NCBI RefSeq assembly: GCF_037975245.1
Contig: NC_092582.1
Span: 15,331,077-15,395,076, forward strand
Direction: 5' to 3'
From: Apostichopus japonicus
Taxonomy: Eukaryota; Echinodermata; Holothuroidea; Aspidochirotida; Stichopodidae
DNA length: 64,000 bases
The position numbers and the translations under genes are program-made. The notes beneath the pieces are model-generated. The model did no database searches. It was not told the origin of the DNA and worked only from the letters and a program-made list of their open reading frames with translations. Of this stretch, positions 45,701 to 53,587 are shown in pieces; position 1 is the first letter of the stretch; each line of letters starts with the position of its first letter.

Positions 45701-48363
45701 GAGAACAGCAAACTTTTCCAGAGTTGCAAGATTTCGGTGTGCAGTTTAATAGGTAGTCTTTATAATAATAACAAAAATAATACATTGAAGTAGCCCTGTG
45801 TAAAATCTGCCGAGCATTCTGTCGGGGCTTTACAATAAATTTAAAACAAAAAGTGCAATGAAAGGAAAGCAATATGAATGAAAGAATTGTGGTTTGAGCT
45901 TGGACTTGGAAAATGCTGCAGGTTGTCAATGGAATGTATAGAGGCAAGGAGTTCATTCCGAATGGTAGGTCCTGCGTCATAGTATCTACGATCACCGTGA
46001 ATATTATATTTGGTTCTACGCATGCAGAGAGAAGGGTGATTCTCAGAGCATAGTGAATATTGCTTATAGAACTATAAGTCAAAGGTTTACAGTGTTGTTG
46101 CAGCCCAAGGCCCTCTCACACCACTTTACAACTTAACCTCTGGTCATTGGTAACTTGTCACACCCACACACCAAAGTGTGCACAATTCAAACAATCCCTT
46201 CTGGGGCACAATACAGCACACTACATCTACATGTCCTCCAGGGGACTTCCCGTAGGGTACAGCCACAAACTGGCACACACAACTCTATCGGCAAGTTATC
46301 TTGGAAATCCCCGTTTATACACCTGAAGAGAGGCAATGGAGATAAAGTGCCTTGCCCAAGGGCGCAACGTAATGGTCCGGCTAGGACTGGAACCTGCAAA
46401 CCCTAGATCACAAGTCCACTGCCTTAACCATGTGACCACAACGCTCTCAAGTTTTAGGTACATCTGCTATGAAAGTGTTTTATATCTAGGGTAAGTGCTT
46501 CGATGAGTCTCATCTTGATTTAGTCTGCAAAACAATGAAGTGACTCAAAACAAGTTTGTGACAGAATTTTTCCCCCCTGTAGAGAAAATGTATAAGTGAC
46601 TCAAGTCGATGGCTAAACGCGAGTCATGAAAATCCGCTGGTAAATACTCGGCTAGATTTGAAACGGCTTTTTATTACTCTGTGTCTTTGAAACCAGCAGA
46701 AGTTACTAGACACCCGTTGCGACAGTAACAAAGTTGTAATCAAATCAGAGTCTAATTGAGACATCGGTCTGTCAAAGTCATTTTAAATGACTTTTTCCAT
46801 TTTACCATTTTAAATGGAATATTTTAAGAGGTGTGAGATAGGGTCATTGCATGACTGGATTTTGTGTGGTTTGACACTGCAAATGCAACCAATTACTTTA
46901 CCTCTCTTCCAAATCTTGATCTTTTTGAAGAGATCTCAGTTATGCCTCGGGCAAGCGAACTCTGAAAGGCAAAACCGTTGCACACCAATATTCCTTCAGA
47001 CAAACTAGACCTGGTTTTTTTTTCTCCAAGTTGGCCATCCAGTAAGATTTAATTTATGATCTAAGACTGGCAGCATACATGTACTATTATCTTGTGAAAA
47101 CTGGTTTTTCTATTCAAACTGTAGAAAATGTTTGTGCTATCATGTGGCAACTGTGGCAACAATTAAGAAAGGACGTTTTTGGTGGTCAGTGGCAAAATTT
47201 ACTAATCCACTTAACAGTGGCTCATGTAATACCTAAACGTATAGATAAAGGGCTATTCACTTCTGTCCAGAGAAGGATTTCATCCGAAGAAGTTTCATTG
47301 TCAAACCCGGCTGGCTGCTGGCTACCCTACTGAGAGCGATCCCAATTCTCGACCTTTTCGTATTTTATAAATGCGGATAAAATCTTGGATAAATTTGGAA
47401 GAGATTGTGTTTGCCTATGATTACAAGTGATGAAGACTCCCCCGTAGTGTTCTCCCAAACTTGTTTTCGGTGACAGCCGTTCATTGTGAAAAGGTTCACG
47501 ACTACCACTACCAGTTTCCACAAACGAAACCATCCAATCACAAGCGACTTGAATCAACACCGGCCTGAACCATACAGAAAGCAGTCAATCGGTGTTCCAG
47601 AGTCAGTCGTACGACAATCGGTCTAGACGACTATCGAAAACTAGCTCGTGAGAGTCGACTCTACATAAAGATTTTTTCTTCTTCAGTAGGACAGTCTGCG
47701 GCCAGCTTTTGAAGTTCATCAGATCCTAAATACGGGAGACATCAGCAGTGCATGAACTTAAAAAGTGCATCTATAGCACGAATGTACTTTATGTAGCTCC
47801 TCGGGTAACCTTTCCCTTTAGGCGGCTTCATTTAAAGAGACGTACACATGTACTGTAGTTGGTCTGTACATGAAGCTGTTGTAGGTTTATATCGTTAATA
47901 AGCTATAATATAATGCTTCAATGCGTAGGATGAGGGGGTGCTCAAAGTTTGTATAAGCACCGTTTGAAGGCTGTGAAAGTTCCTTACAAAATACTGTGAT
48001 ACCTGTGTAGAACAAACTATTATACATCTTTAGTATTCTTTACACTTGTATAGCAATTTTTCCCATTTTGCATAGCGGTTTGGGATGAGATACCGAATAA
48101 ATTATGCCCCCAGGTCTATTTGGAACCAGTGTAACACATACCATTCGAACCGTGGTATGAATAGACCGAATTAATTTATTGCACAGAATAGCTCCAATTG
48201 GAATACCGGTAGGACTCATATCATAAAGTTAGAGATTACACCCTCTGGAACCTTGGGCCTTATTTCTTTTCTTTTTTTTCCTTGTAATTTTTACAGCGAG
48301 AATACAAATTCCCTCAAGTGTACACTGAAGTTGACTGGGGAAAAGAAATCGTTGGTTGTGTGA
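24675..48363 (+). CDS. DDX31: DEAD-box RNA helicase DDX31/Dbp7 family, 16 proposed coding exons, 684 aa
   Basis: Nucleolar ATP-dependent RNA helicase of 60S ribosomal subunit assembly (yeast Dbp7 counterpart). Exons: 24675-24728, 25780-26036, 26847-26922, 27635-27749, 28113-28222, 28647-28688, 29238-29422, 30880-30986, 31277-31539, 32988-33146, 33632-33691, 36417-36467, 39264-39403, 40599-40786, 42007-42187, 48297-48363; 2055 bp in one frame, all GT-AG. Motifs: Q-motif region with TSVQ (143-146), motif I SQTGSGKT (163-170), Ia APTRE, Ib TPGR (251-254), DEAD (276-279), SAT (310-312), IV LIFLSNR, V ARGLD (480-484), [10 protein letters not shown] (505-512), then the DUF4217-type C-terminal segment with AYATYP and [12 protein letters not shown] that marks DDX31. 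A basic N-terminus suits nucleolar location. An acidic insert lies between motifs III and IV. Exon 1 and exon 16 are inferred from splice phase; the gene could instead stop at 42191. Confidence 0.93.
25780..26036 (+). CDS. DDX31: DDX31 coding exon 2 (basic N-terminal region)
   Basis: [20 protein letters not shown] onward, rich in Arg/Lys ([10 protein letters not shown]) and ending [14 protein letters not shown], the DDX31 signature SLFKNNPDIP. Acceptor CTTGACAG, donor GTAAGA; ends in phase 2. Confidence 0.93.
26847..26922 (+). CDS. DDX31: DDX31 coding exon 3
   Basis: Completes Ala104 and reads [20 protein letters not shown] then LHPFM: the aromatic-rich segment ahead of the Q motif (F..L.LHP) typical of DDX31. 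Confidence 0.93.
27635..27749 (+). CDS. DDX31: DDX31 coding exon 4 (Q motif, motif I start)
   Basis: [20 protein letters not shown] to [10 protein letters not shown]. Carries the Q motif glutamine and the first part of the Walker A loop, which is split by the intron after the first base of Gly168. Confidence 0.97.
28113..28222 (+). CDS. DDX31: DDX31 coding exon 5 (motif I end, Ia)
   Basis: [15 protein letters not shown], then [16 protein letters not shown]. Completes the ATP-binding loop and supplies motif Ia. Ends phase 0. Confidence 0.97.
28647..28688 (+). CDS. DDX31: DDX31 coding exon 6 (42-bp microexon)
   Basis: Fourteen codons, [14 protein letters not shown], continuing APTRE-LALQ of the helicase core. 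Acceptor GTTCAG, donor GTAAGT. Confidence 0.95.
29238..29422 (+). CDS. DDX31: DDX31 coding exon 7 (motifs Ib and II)
   Basis: [20 protein letters not shown], then [10 protein letters not shown] and [11 protein letters not shown]: motif GG, TPGR and the DEAD box of ATP hydrolysis. Donor lies in the Arg codon after DEAD. Confidence 0.98.
29592..29660. repeat. GGTTTAAACC palindrome cluster in DDX31 intron 7
   Basis: Within about 70 bp the palindrome GGTTTAAACC occurs twice, alongside close variants GGTTTTAACTGG and GGTTAAAACCGG. The region can fold in several registers. Confidence 0.65.
30241..30755 (-). mobile_element. LINE 3' end with reverse transcriptase C-terminus
   Basis: A minus-strand frame of 114 codons (30752-30408) reads [13 protein letters not shown], then [50 protein letters not shown]. 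This pattern (AQR.I......SL..LY..R....L..I..DP.HPL...F...R.RYSF.P..I...N) is the C-terminal tail of the ORF2 protein of CR1/L2-like non-LTR retrotransposons. A 3' UTR follows to an AATTCAA-repeated tail at 30241. It is 5'-truncated and lies antisense in a DDX31 intron. The RT catalytic core is absent. Confidence 0.75.
30880..30986 (+). CDS. DDX31: DDX31 coding exon 8 (motif III)
   Basis: [20 protein letters not shown] and [10 protein letters not shown]. The LLDMGFE after DEADR and the SAT motif are diagnostic for DEAD-box helicases. Ends in phase 1. Confidence 0.97.
31277..31539 (+). CDS. DDX31: DDX31 coding exon 9 (acidic insert)
   Basis: [20 protein letters not shown], a Glu/Asp-rich linker, then [20 protein letters not shown], the DDX31-type entry to the second RecA domain (IP..L.Q....VPSKLRL). 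Phase 0 end. Confidence 0.97.
31789..31830 (+). other. TGAAGAAG-stem-GAAACGTC motif of Penelope-like type
   Basis: The sequence GCCTTTGAAGAAGATC, a 7-base loop, GATCGAAACGTCAGGCC has a GATC/GATC stem and outer GCCT/AGGC pairing. This resembles the short conserved motif near the ends of Penelope-like elements, some of which carry hammerhead ribozymes. The CTGATGA core is degenerate (TTTGAAGA), so activity is doubtful. Confidence 0.3.
32628..32922 (-). mobile_element. tRNA-derived SINE, family B (copy 2)
   Basis: Minus-strand head GGTTAAGGCAGTGGACTTGT with B-box-like GGTTTGAGTCCTGACC, body CCTTGGGCAAGGCACTTTAT and CACCCAGGTGTATAAATGGG, and a 3' end with GCGCTTTATGAAATAC followed by (ATT)n. Antisense to DDX31 in intron 9. 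Confidence 0.75.
32988..33146 (+). CDS. DDX31: DDX31 coding exon 10 (motif IV)
   Basis: [20 protein letters not shown], a variable loop, then [13 protein letters not shown]. Matches the DDX31 signature (VEFHY, LHG.MEQ). Phase 0. Confidence 0.97.
33632..33691 (+). CDS. DDX31: DDX31 coding exon 11
   Basis: Twenty codons [20 protein letters not shown], the helix and strand leading into motif V. Acceptor TCTTTCAG, donor GTGAGT. Confidence 0.95.
34785..35654. repeat. 31-bp minisatellite in DDX31 intron 11
   Basis: About 28 head-to-tail copies of a 31-bp unit near TTTGACTGCAATCGATTTGC + ACATTGACTGA, with alternating ACATTGACTGA / ACAGTGACTGG endings and some shortened units. A distinctive variant (CTTATTTGATAGCAATCAAT) recurs at 34860, 35078 and 35263 or so, showing higher-order blocks of roughly 185-218 bp. 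Overlapping minus-strand frames rich in QSNQS are translations of the repeat. Confidence 0.95.
36417..36467 (+). CDS. DDX31: DDX31 coding exon 12 (motif V)
   Basis: Seventeen codons [17 protein letters not shown]. Motif V ARGLD. Acceptor TTTTCCAG, donor GTAAGT, phase 0. Confidence 0.97.
36468..39263. other. DDX31 intron 12, mostly unremarkable
   Basis: Holds poly-G near 38050, a CA-rich patch near 36730, and a tRNA-like half near 39020-39075 with B-box-like GGTTTGAATCTCATTCTGG related to 11513-11600. No other element recognised. Confidence 0.5.
39264..39403 (+). CDS. DDX31: DDX31 coding exon 13 (motif VI)
   Basis: [20 protein letters not shown] then [18 protein letters not shown]. Motif [10 protein letters not shown] contains the arginine finger; the SEAEYV block is typical of DDX31. 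Ends phase 2. Confidence 0.97.
39926..40152. repeat. Direct duplication with AAGTTAAAGGTAA runs
   Basis: The block ATCCTCTAGGAATTTT ... TCAATTGATA ... CTGTGATTTAAG occurs at about 39926 and again at about 40081. Several AAGTTAAAGGTAA-like short repeats fill the gap. Confidence 0.75.
40599..40786 (+). CDS. DDX31: DDX31 coding exon 14
   Basis: [15 protein letters not shown] through [15 protein letters not shown] to LAQQ, the start of the C-terminal DUF4217-like domain (LQ...E.YV.S). Ends phase 1. Confidence 0.93.
40810..41330. repeat. Tandem repeat, unit about 180 bp, in DDX31 intron 14
   Basis: Units begin at about 40821 and 41001 with TTTGTCTATTCTATGTTACA; a third, diverged and shorter, starts near 41182. 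Each contains GTAAGATATAATGTAAGTTG and AAACACTTCTTTAATAG. The array starts about 25 bases after the exon 14 donor. Confidence 0.85.
42007..42187 (+). CDS. DDX31: DDX31 coding exon 15 (family C-terminal signature)
   Basis: [20 protein letters not shown], then [20 protein letters not shown]. The AYATYP...KHIFH...[13 protein letters not shown] block is the DDX31/Dbp7 hallmark. The end is ambiguous: CAACA|GTAAGT is a good donor, but the unspliced frame stops at TAA (42189-42191) after QQQ. Confidence 0.93.
42164..42960. repeat. Threefold duplication of the end of DDX31 exon 15 plus flank
   Basis: The block CAGAAACATGCCCTCCAGCA at the exon end recurs as CAGAAACATGCTCTTCAACA near 42334 and as CAGAAAGATGCTCTACAGCA near 42772. 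The downstream intron sequence (TTTCTTTCC..., ...CATGGTCTG..., GCTTCCT) follows each. A family C SINE has inserted into the second unit at 42366-42608. Confidence 0.7.
42366..42608 (-). mobile_element. tRNA-derived SINE, family C (copy 2)
   Basis: The minus-strand copy of 23158-23390, lacking the A-box part of the tRNA head. Shares the GAGTTTGAGTCATTCCAAGA B-box region and GACATACATT/AATTGACAATTGACAATTC body. It carries an internal TTCATATTTATA expansion and a (TACA)n tail (GTAT on the plus strand). Confidence 0.8.
45690..46085 (-). mobile_element. LINE 3' fragment, reverse transcriptase C-terminus
   Basis: A minus-strand frame reads [20 protein letters not shown] then [18 protein letters not shown], matching the R.....G.R.F..AAP..WN.LP..IR....L..FK pattern at the end of many non-LTR ORF2 proteins. 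A frame change follows, then a TAATA-rich 3' end. It is a short dead copy in the proposed last DDX31 intron, antisense to that gene. Confidence 0.65.
46290..46447 (-). mobile_element. tRNA-derived SINE, family B (copy 3, partial)
   Basis: Minus-strand head GGTTAAGGCAGTGGACTTGT with B-box-like CAGGTTCCAGTCCTAGCC, then CCTTGGGCAAGGCACTTTAT and CAGGTGTATAAACGGG. The 3' half seen in copies 1 and 2 is missing or unrecognisable. It sits about 200 bp from the LINE fragment. Confidence 0.7.
48297..48363 (+). CDS. DDX31: DDX31 terminal coding exon 16 (proposed)
   Basis: Acceptor TTTTTACAG after a polypyrimidine tract. Joined in phase 2 to exon 15 it reads [20 protein letters not shown] then VV and TGA. 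The exact phase fit and basic, Ser/Thr/Lys content suit a DDX31 tail, but no strong homology anchors it. Intron would be 6.1 kb. Confidence 0.5.
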
Positions 48364-48643
48364 TACAGATCATCAAAACGACAAAATTAATCTATATCTA
48401 AATGTGAAACATATATATATATATAGAGTTACTCAATCAGTCACAATGGCCGGGATGACCGAATTGAATGAAAAACAAATTCTATTTCTCTCACAAAATT
48501 CACAATTTTACTACAAAATTACTGTAATTAGACATGATATATGCAACAGAACAACACCAGTTGTTTTGTCATAGCTTATAATAGTGACTGACTGTGGCAC
48601 AAACTACCATAACACAAGCCCAAAAAATCGAATAAGAACAGAA

Positions 48644-48649
48644 AATAAA
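48644..48649 (+). terminator. Candidate DDX31 polyadenylation signal
   Basis: AATAAA about 280 bases after the proposed stop. It depends on exon 16 being real. Confidence 0.3.
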
Positions 48650-51403
48650 GGTAGTTACATATCACAGATTATGCACTACTGATCATAATTTATTTGCAAA
48701 GTGTATTAAGATTTATTTACTCTCTATTACTCTATATATTGCTCAGGATAATTTGCTAGTTGCCTACAGTATTTAACGAGGGCTTTGCCACGTTTTGTCT
48801 CTATTGTGAATCAATTTCTGATAACAGATCTACTGGGTATGAAAGCTCGCAGAGTTGCCCTGTATAAACTTGATGGTTTGATAGGATGATGGAGACAAAT
48901 TACTGTGATAATTGAACTCGATTTTAACCATTCAATAGAAAGTGCAGAAATTTTCTCTTATTATTCAAGAGATTACAATCTTTGGTAGAGCCGATCTGTT
49001 GAATGACTATTAATGCTTTTACTTTAGAATATCCAGTCAGTCTCCCCTGAAGGCAACCCTCCAAAAAAAAATCAAAATACTTTCTTTTTTTTTTGTCTGG
49101 TGTCAACATATTTCTATATAGGAATTGGTACCAAAGTACATTGAAAGTTGAGGAAAAAAAAAACCAAGAGCATATTACAATCCAAAAATCTATATATTTA
49201 TAAATTTTTGCTGCTGTCAACAATTTCAGAAATGGTATGAAAATACATAAATAGTTGAGGGTTTGTTCCTAGTTTATTGACAAGAATTTCTGATTATTTG
49301 AGAATACTTCAAAAAATGGCCAAGAGTGAGGTGGAGGTTGGGGGGGGTGGGCTGGCTTAGCGATGCTATTGGTACAGTAGTTGTGAACTCTACACACCCT
49401 CCTGAACTCTTGCCTCGTTGGCTGATCAATATTGGGAATATTTTGTGTAATATGTGGATATCAAAGAGAAGTTTCATTCATTGAGATATGATGTTTAATC
49501 ATTCACTGGTTGCATCTGTACCATTTCACATGATTATTATTGCTATGATTTTTTTTAAACTTGGAAATGCACCGATCAATTAGGGCTTAACCGATCATTT
49601 TTTACCAAAAATGAAAAAAATATACAGTTGAACTTAAAATAGTAAAGTATTTGTCAAGGAATCTAAATACATAGTTTTTTTCATGCTTTTTTCGTTTTTG
49701 CTTTCTCTTAATGAGATTATATGAAAAAACTATCGGGTAACCAGATGTTTAAATGCCATGATTTGTGGTGATGGTAAAATGTATCATTTATCGTCATTCC
49801 ACTTGAAATCAAGTACACCCGTATTTTTTTAGTACAGACCTCACCAATTTCTAGAATTCGAAGGAGAGTGAAGACTCTTGTGGATGTATAATAAAATGAT
49901 ACAAATTCCTTTTGTAAAACAGTCATTTTAGATGAGGAAGTAAAATAGTATGGAGGAGACAGGTAAGGAAAGCTATTTGTGATTTAAATCTCTCACCTGT
50001 AGTTCTGCTACAAAACCATTTGAAGAATATGTTGGACGTCTCTTTACATAAAAACTTGGCAATAATAAAAAAAACCTCCCCAAGAAAAACGACAAGATGA
50101 GAAAAATGTTATGAAATCTAAAGCTGTATACCTCGTCACGATGGGAATACACTAGTGTCTTCAAAGAGACCTGAATCATTTTTTTTATATTAGGGCTATA
50201 TCTTTATCAATAAAACACCTCTGGCTAAATATAGATGCTTATCACTGTTTTTTGTTGCTATTATTCCCAGAATGAAACTATAAAAACCCCATTTTTTTTT
50301 ACTCTCTTCTCTTTTTCTTAATATATATAAACCCTTTTCTAAATTTATCTAGAGACTGATAGAAAAGAGTGAGTGACGTCTTGGTTTCTTTTTCTGGTGG
50401 GTCCCCCCCCCCCTGTTAATGTAGGTCATAGCATTTTACTTTGATGGGCAGATTTAGATTATTCGAAAGTGAGATTTTCTAGAGATTGCGTCATCATACG
50501 CGTGGCCGATTCAAGCGTCTTTACAGATGGTTATCGCATTCTTCTGCTCGACTCTCAAAATTCAAAGAGACCAACAAAAAAAATCATTTAGACTTGCCCG
50601 AAAAAAAGGAAGAAAAAAAGGAAAAAGAGAGACTTGATCTCCAAATGTGTTTTATGCTAAATGCCTCGAGGTTGAATCTGCTATTGCAGAGTGTGGCAGA
50701 CTGGAAAATGGTGGATGTCAACAAATGCAACTGTTGCTTTATAACCGAAGAGAAGAGATATTTGAACAGATCCTTCGTCATCGTGGTCGTCGTGTGTAAA
50801 ATGTGACAGGACTACTCGAACGAGTGATGTTGTACAGAGAGGAGGGAAATATGCATAAATCGGCAGACTGGAAGGTTTTTCTTTGTGAGATACCGTATAT
50901 TAAGATGCGAAATAATATATTAAGATGTGATTGATGAGACTTGTATCGAGTCAGACTATTAGTCCTCTTGAATGGTGTTTTGATGCACCCCTGTACACAG
51001 TTATGGTTTACAGAAAATTATTTCTCATTTTTTTTTCCATTATTTTCTAGACCAGTATAACACTGTAAATGCAACAGATTCTGTATTGGTAATGTTTCCC
51101 TAGAGGTACAGTCACAAGAGAAACTAATTGATCAATTGATTATTAGATCAGTATCCAATTATCAATCTGGTGGATTCTGTTCCTTGTGTAGATACTTGGG
51201 TGTAGTTTATAGAAACATATTGATCGATTGGAATAAACTAAGTCAGTATGCACATTATCAATATGTTGTATACCTTTTGATAGGAGTTCATTGATCAATT
51301 TTGACTACTGATAATAGAGAAGTGATTAGTCTATTGATTACTTGGTCAGTACCAACTTACCAATCTGTTTGTTCTGAATATGTATCTAGGCACAGTTTAA
51401 AGT
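48650..51403. other. Intergenic, nothing recognised
   Basis: AT-rich unique sequence with poly-A/T runs. The frame at 50486-50806 is a Lys/Glu-rich low-complexity ORF without splice or family support. Confidence 0.55.
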
Positions 51404-51484
51404 AACAGTAGGTACTACCGTAGTTACTACTAGACACTACTGTTGTACTACCACAGGTGCTACTAGTAGTAGTAGGTATTACAC
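51404..51484. repeat. TACTAC-type simple repeat, single outer block
   Basis: Irregular GTAGGTACTAC / CTACTAGTAGTAGTAGG sequence like that inside each 367-bp unit. It stands upstream of the foldback element, which may have inserted into a once continuous block. Confidence 0.7.
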
Positions 51485-51709
51485 AACGCCTAAATATATT
51501 CCGGCCTTTTGATTGGTCAATTGCTCGTCGATTGCGTGCAAAATCCGCTCTATTGCAGGCTATGATGATAGAACCATGCATTATACTTTTTTGGTAGCAC
51601 TTTTTTAAATGGTAAGAGAGCAGAGAAACCTGTCTGTACAAAACAATCTGTTGCATGAGTGCATTTTACATCCAATTATATCCAAATTTCAAGGTGTTGT
51701 ATAAAACAA

Positions 51710-51870
51710 ATAATGAATGGTATCCATTCGTGTGCAATAGTGCAAATATTTCATTCATTGAAAGATGTGATTTGTTCCATTCAACTCGGCTGCGCCTCGT
51801 TGAATGGAACAAATTACATCTTTCAACTCATGAAATATTTGCACTATTGCACTCATAACCATTCATTATG
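51710..51870. mobile_element. Foldback (long palindrome) element, complete copy
   Basis: Left arm 51710-51785 and right arm 51799-51870 are inverted copies around a 13-base loop (TCGGCTGCGCCTC). Both carry ATAATGAATGG, TGCAATAGTGCAAATATTTC and ATTTGTTCCATTCAAC. There are few mismatches, one being GATGTGATT versus GATGTAATT. The shape fits a foldback/MITE-type element with no coding capacity. Only this copy has both full arms; the tandem array copies keep the right arm and the inner 28 bases of the left. Confidence 0.7.
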
Positions 51871-53587
51871 TGTATACTAATGTATGTACTATTAGATATT
51901 GTTGTACTACTGTAGGAATTACTGTAGGTACTACTACAGTAGGTACTACCATAGGCACTACTGTAAGTACTACTAGACACTACTGTAGTACTACCATAGG
52001 GACCACTAGTTACTACTAGTAGTAGTAGGTACTAATGTATTGTTGTACTTCTGTAGGATACTGTGTACGGTACAATACCCGAGATTTGGCCGAGTGGATA
52101 AAGGCGGTGGCATTTGAAAATTCATTGAAAGATGTAATTTGTTCCATTCAACTCGGCTGCGCCTCGTTGAATGGAACAAATTACATCTTTCAACTCATGA
52201 AATATTTGCACTATTGCACTCATAACCATTCATTATGTGTATACTAATGTATGTACTATTAGATATTGTTGTACTACTGTAGGAACTACTGTAGGTACTA
52301 CTACAGTAGGTACTACCATAGGCACTACTGTAAGTACTACTAGACACTACTGTAGTACTACCATAGGGACCACTAGTTACTACTAGTAGTAGTAGGTACT
52401 AATGTATTGTTGTACTTCTGTAGGATACTGTGTACGGTACAATACCCGAGATTTGGCCGAGTGGATAAAGGCGGTGGCATTTGAAAATTCATTGAAAGAT
52501 GTAATTTGTTCCATTCAACTCGGCTGCGCCTCGTTGAATGGAACAAATTACATCTTTCAACTCATGAAATATTTGCACTATTGCACTCATAACCATTCAT
52601 TATGTGTATACTAATGTATGTACTATTAGATATTGTTGTACTACTGTAGGAACTACTGTAGGTACTACTACAGTAGGTACTACCATAGGCACTACTGTAA
52701 GTACTACTAGACACTACTGTAGTACTACCATAGGGACCACTAGTTACTACTAGTAGTAGTAGGTACTAATGTATTGTTGTACTTCTGTAGGATACTGTGT
52801 ACGGTACAATACCCGAGATTTGGCCGAGTGGATAAAGGCGGTGGCATTTGAAAATTCATTGAAAGATGTAATTTGTTCCATTCAACTCGGCTGCGCCTCG
52901 TTGAATGGAACAAATTACATCTTTCAACTCATGAAATATTTGCACTATTGCACTCATAACCATTCATTATGTGTATACTAATGTATGTACTATTAGATAT
53001 TGTTGTACTACTGTAGGAACTACTGTAGGTACTACTACAGTAGGTACTACCATAGGCACTACTGTAAGTACTACTAGACACTACTGTAGTACTACCATAG
53101 GGACCACTAGTTACTACTAGTAGTAGTAGGTACTAATGTATTGTTGTACTTCTGTAGGATACTGTGTACGGTACAATACCCGAGATTTGGCCGAGTGGAT
53201 AAAGGCGGTGGCATTTGAAAATTCATTGAAAGATGTAATTTGTTCCATTCAACTCGGCTGCGCCTCGTTGAATGGAACAAATTACATCTTTCAACTCATG
53301 AAATATTTGCACTATTGCACTCATAACCATTCATTATGTGTATACTAATGTATGTACTATTAGATATTGTTGTACTACTGTAGGAACTACTGTAGGTACT
53401 ACTACAGTAGGTACTACCATAGGCACTACTGTAAGTACTACTAGACACTACTGTAGTACTACCATAGGGACCACTAGTTACTACTAGTAGTAGTAGGTAC
53501 TAATGTATTGTTGTACTTCTGTAGGATTCTGTGTACGGTACAATACCCGAGATTTGGCCGAGTGGATAAAGGCGGTGGCATTTGAAA
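51753..53587. repeat. Five-unit tandem array, period exactly 367 bp
   Basis: Units start at 51753, 52120, 52487, 52854 and 53221 with ATTCATTGAAAGATGT. Each holds a perfect hairpin (28-bp arms, 13-base loop) in units 2-5, then the rest of the foldback right arm, then about 170 bp of TACTAC-type repeat, then a tRNA-like head GAGATTTGGCCGAGTGGATA ending GGCATTTGAAA. Differences are few: GATGTG in unit 1, AGGAATTACT versus AGGAACTACT, and GATTCT in the last unit. Identical 70-codon frames in each unit are a by-product of the repetition. An assembly artefact is possible. Confidence 0.95.
53544..53587 (+). mobile_element. tRNA-like SINE head at the array's last unit
   Basis: ACCCGAGATTTGGCCGAGTG and GATAAAGGCGGTGGCATTTG match the 5' head of SINE family A (59855 copy: TGTGGCCGAGTTGATAAAGG, TGGTGGCATTTGAAG). 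Here it is followed by unrelated sequence (AAATTTAGACATCTG), so only the A-box half is present. The same head recurs once per unit upstream. Confidence 0.65.

Noticed and set aside
50486-50806. 106-codon frame with a Lys/Glu-rich middle
   Set aside because: Low-complexity EKKEEKKEKE stretch, no splice context and no family resemblance on either side.
52035-53348. Four identical 70-codon ORFs beginning MYCCTSVGYCVRYN
   Set aside because: They are exact copies created by the 367-bp tandem array and run through a hairpin and a tRNA-like head. No coding signal.
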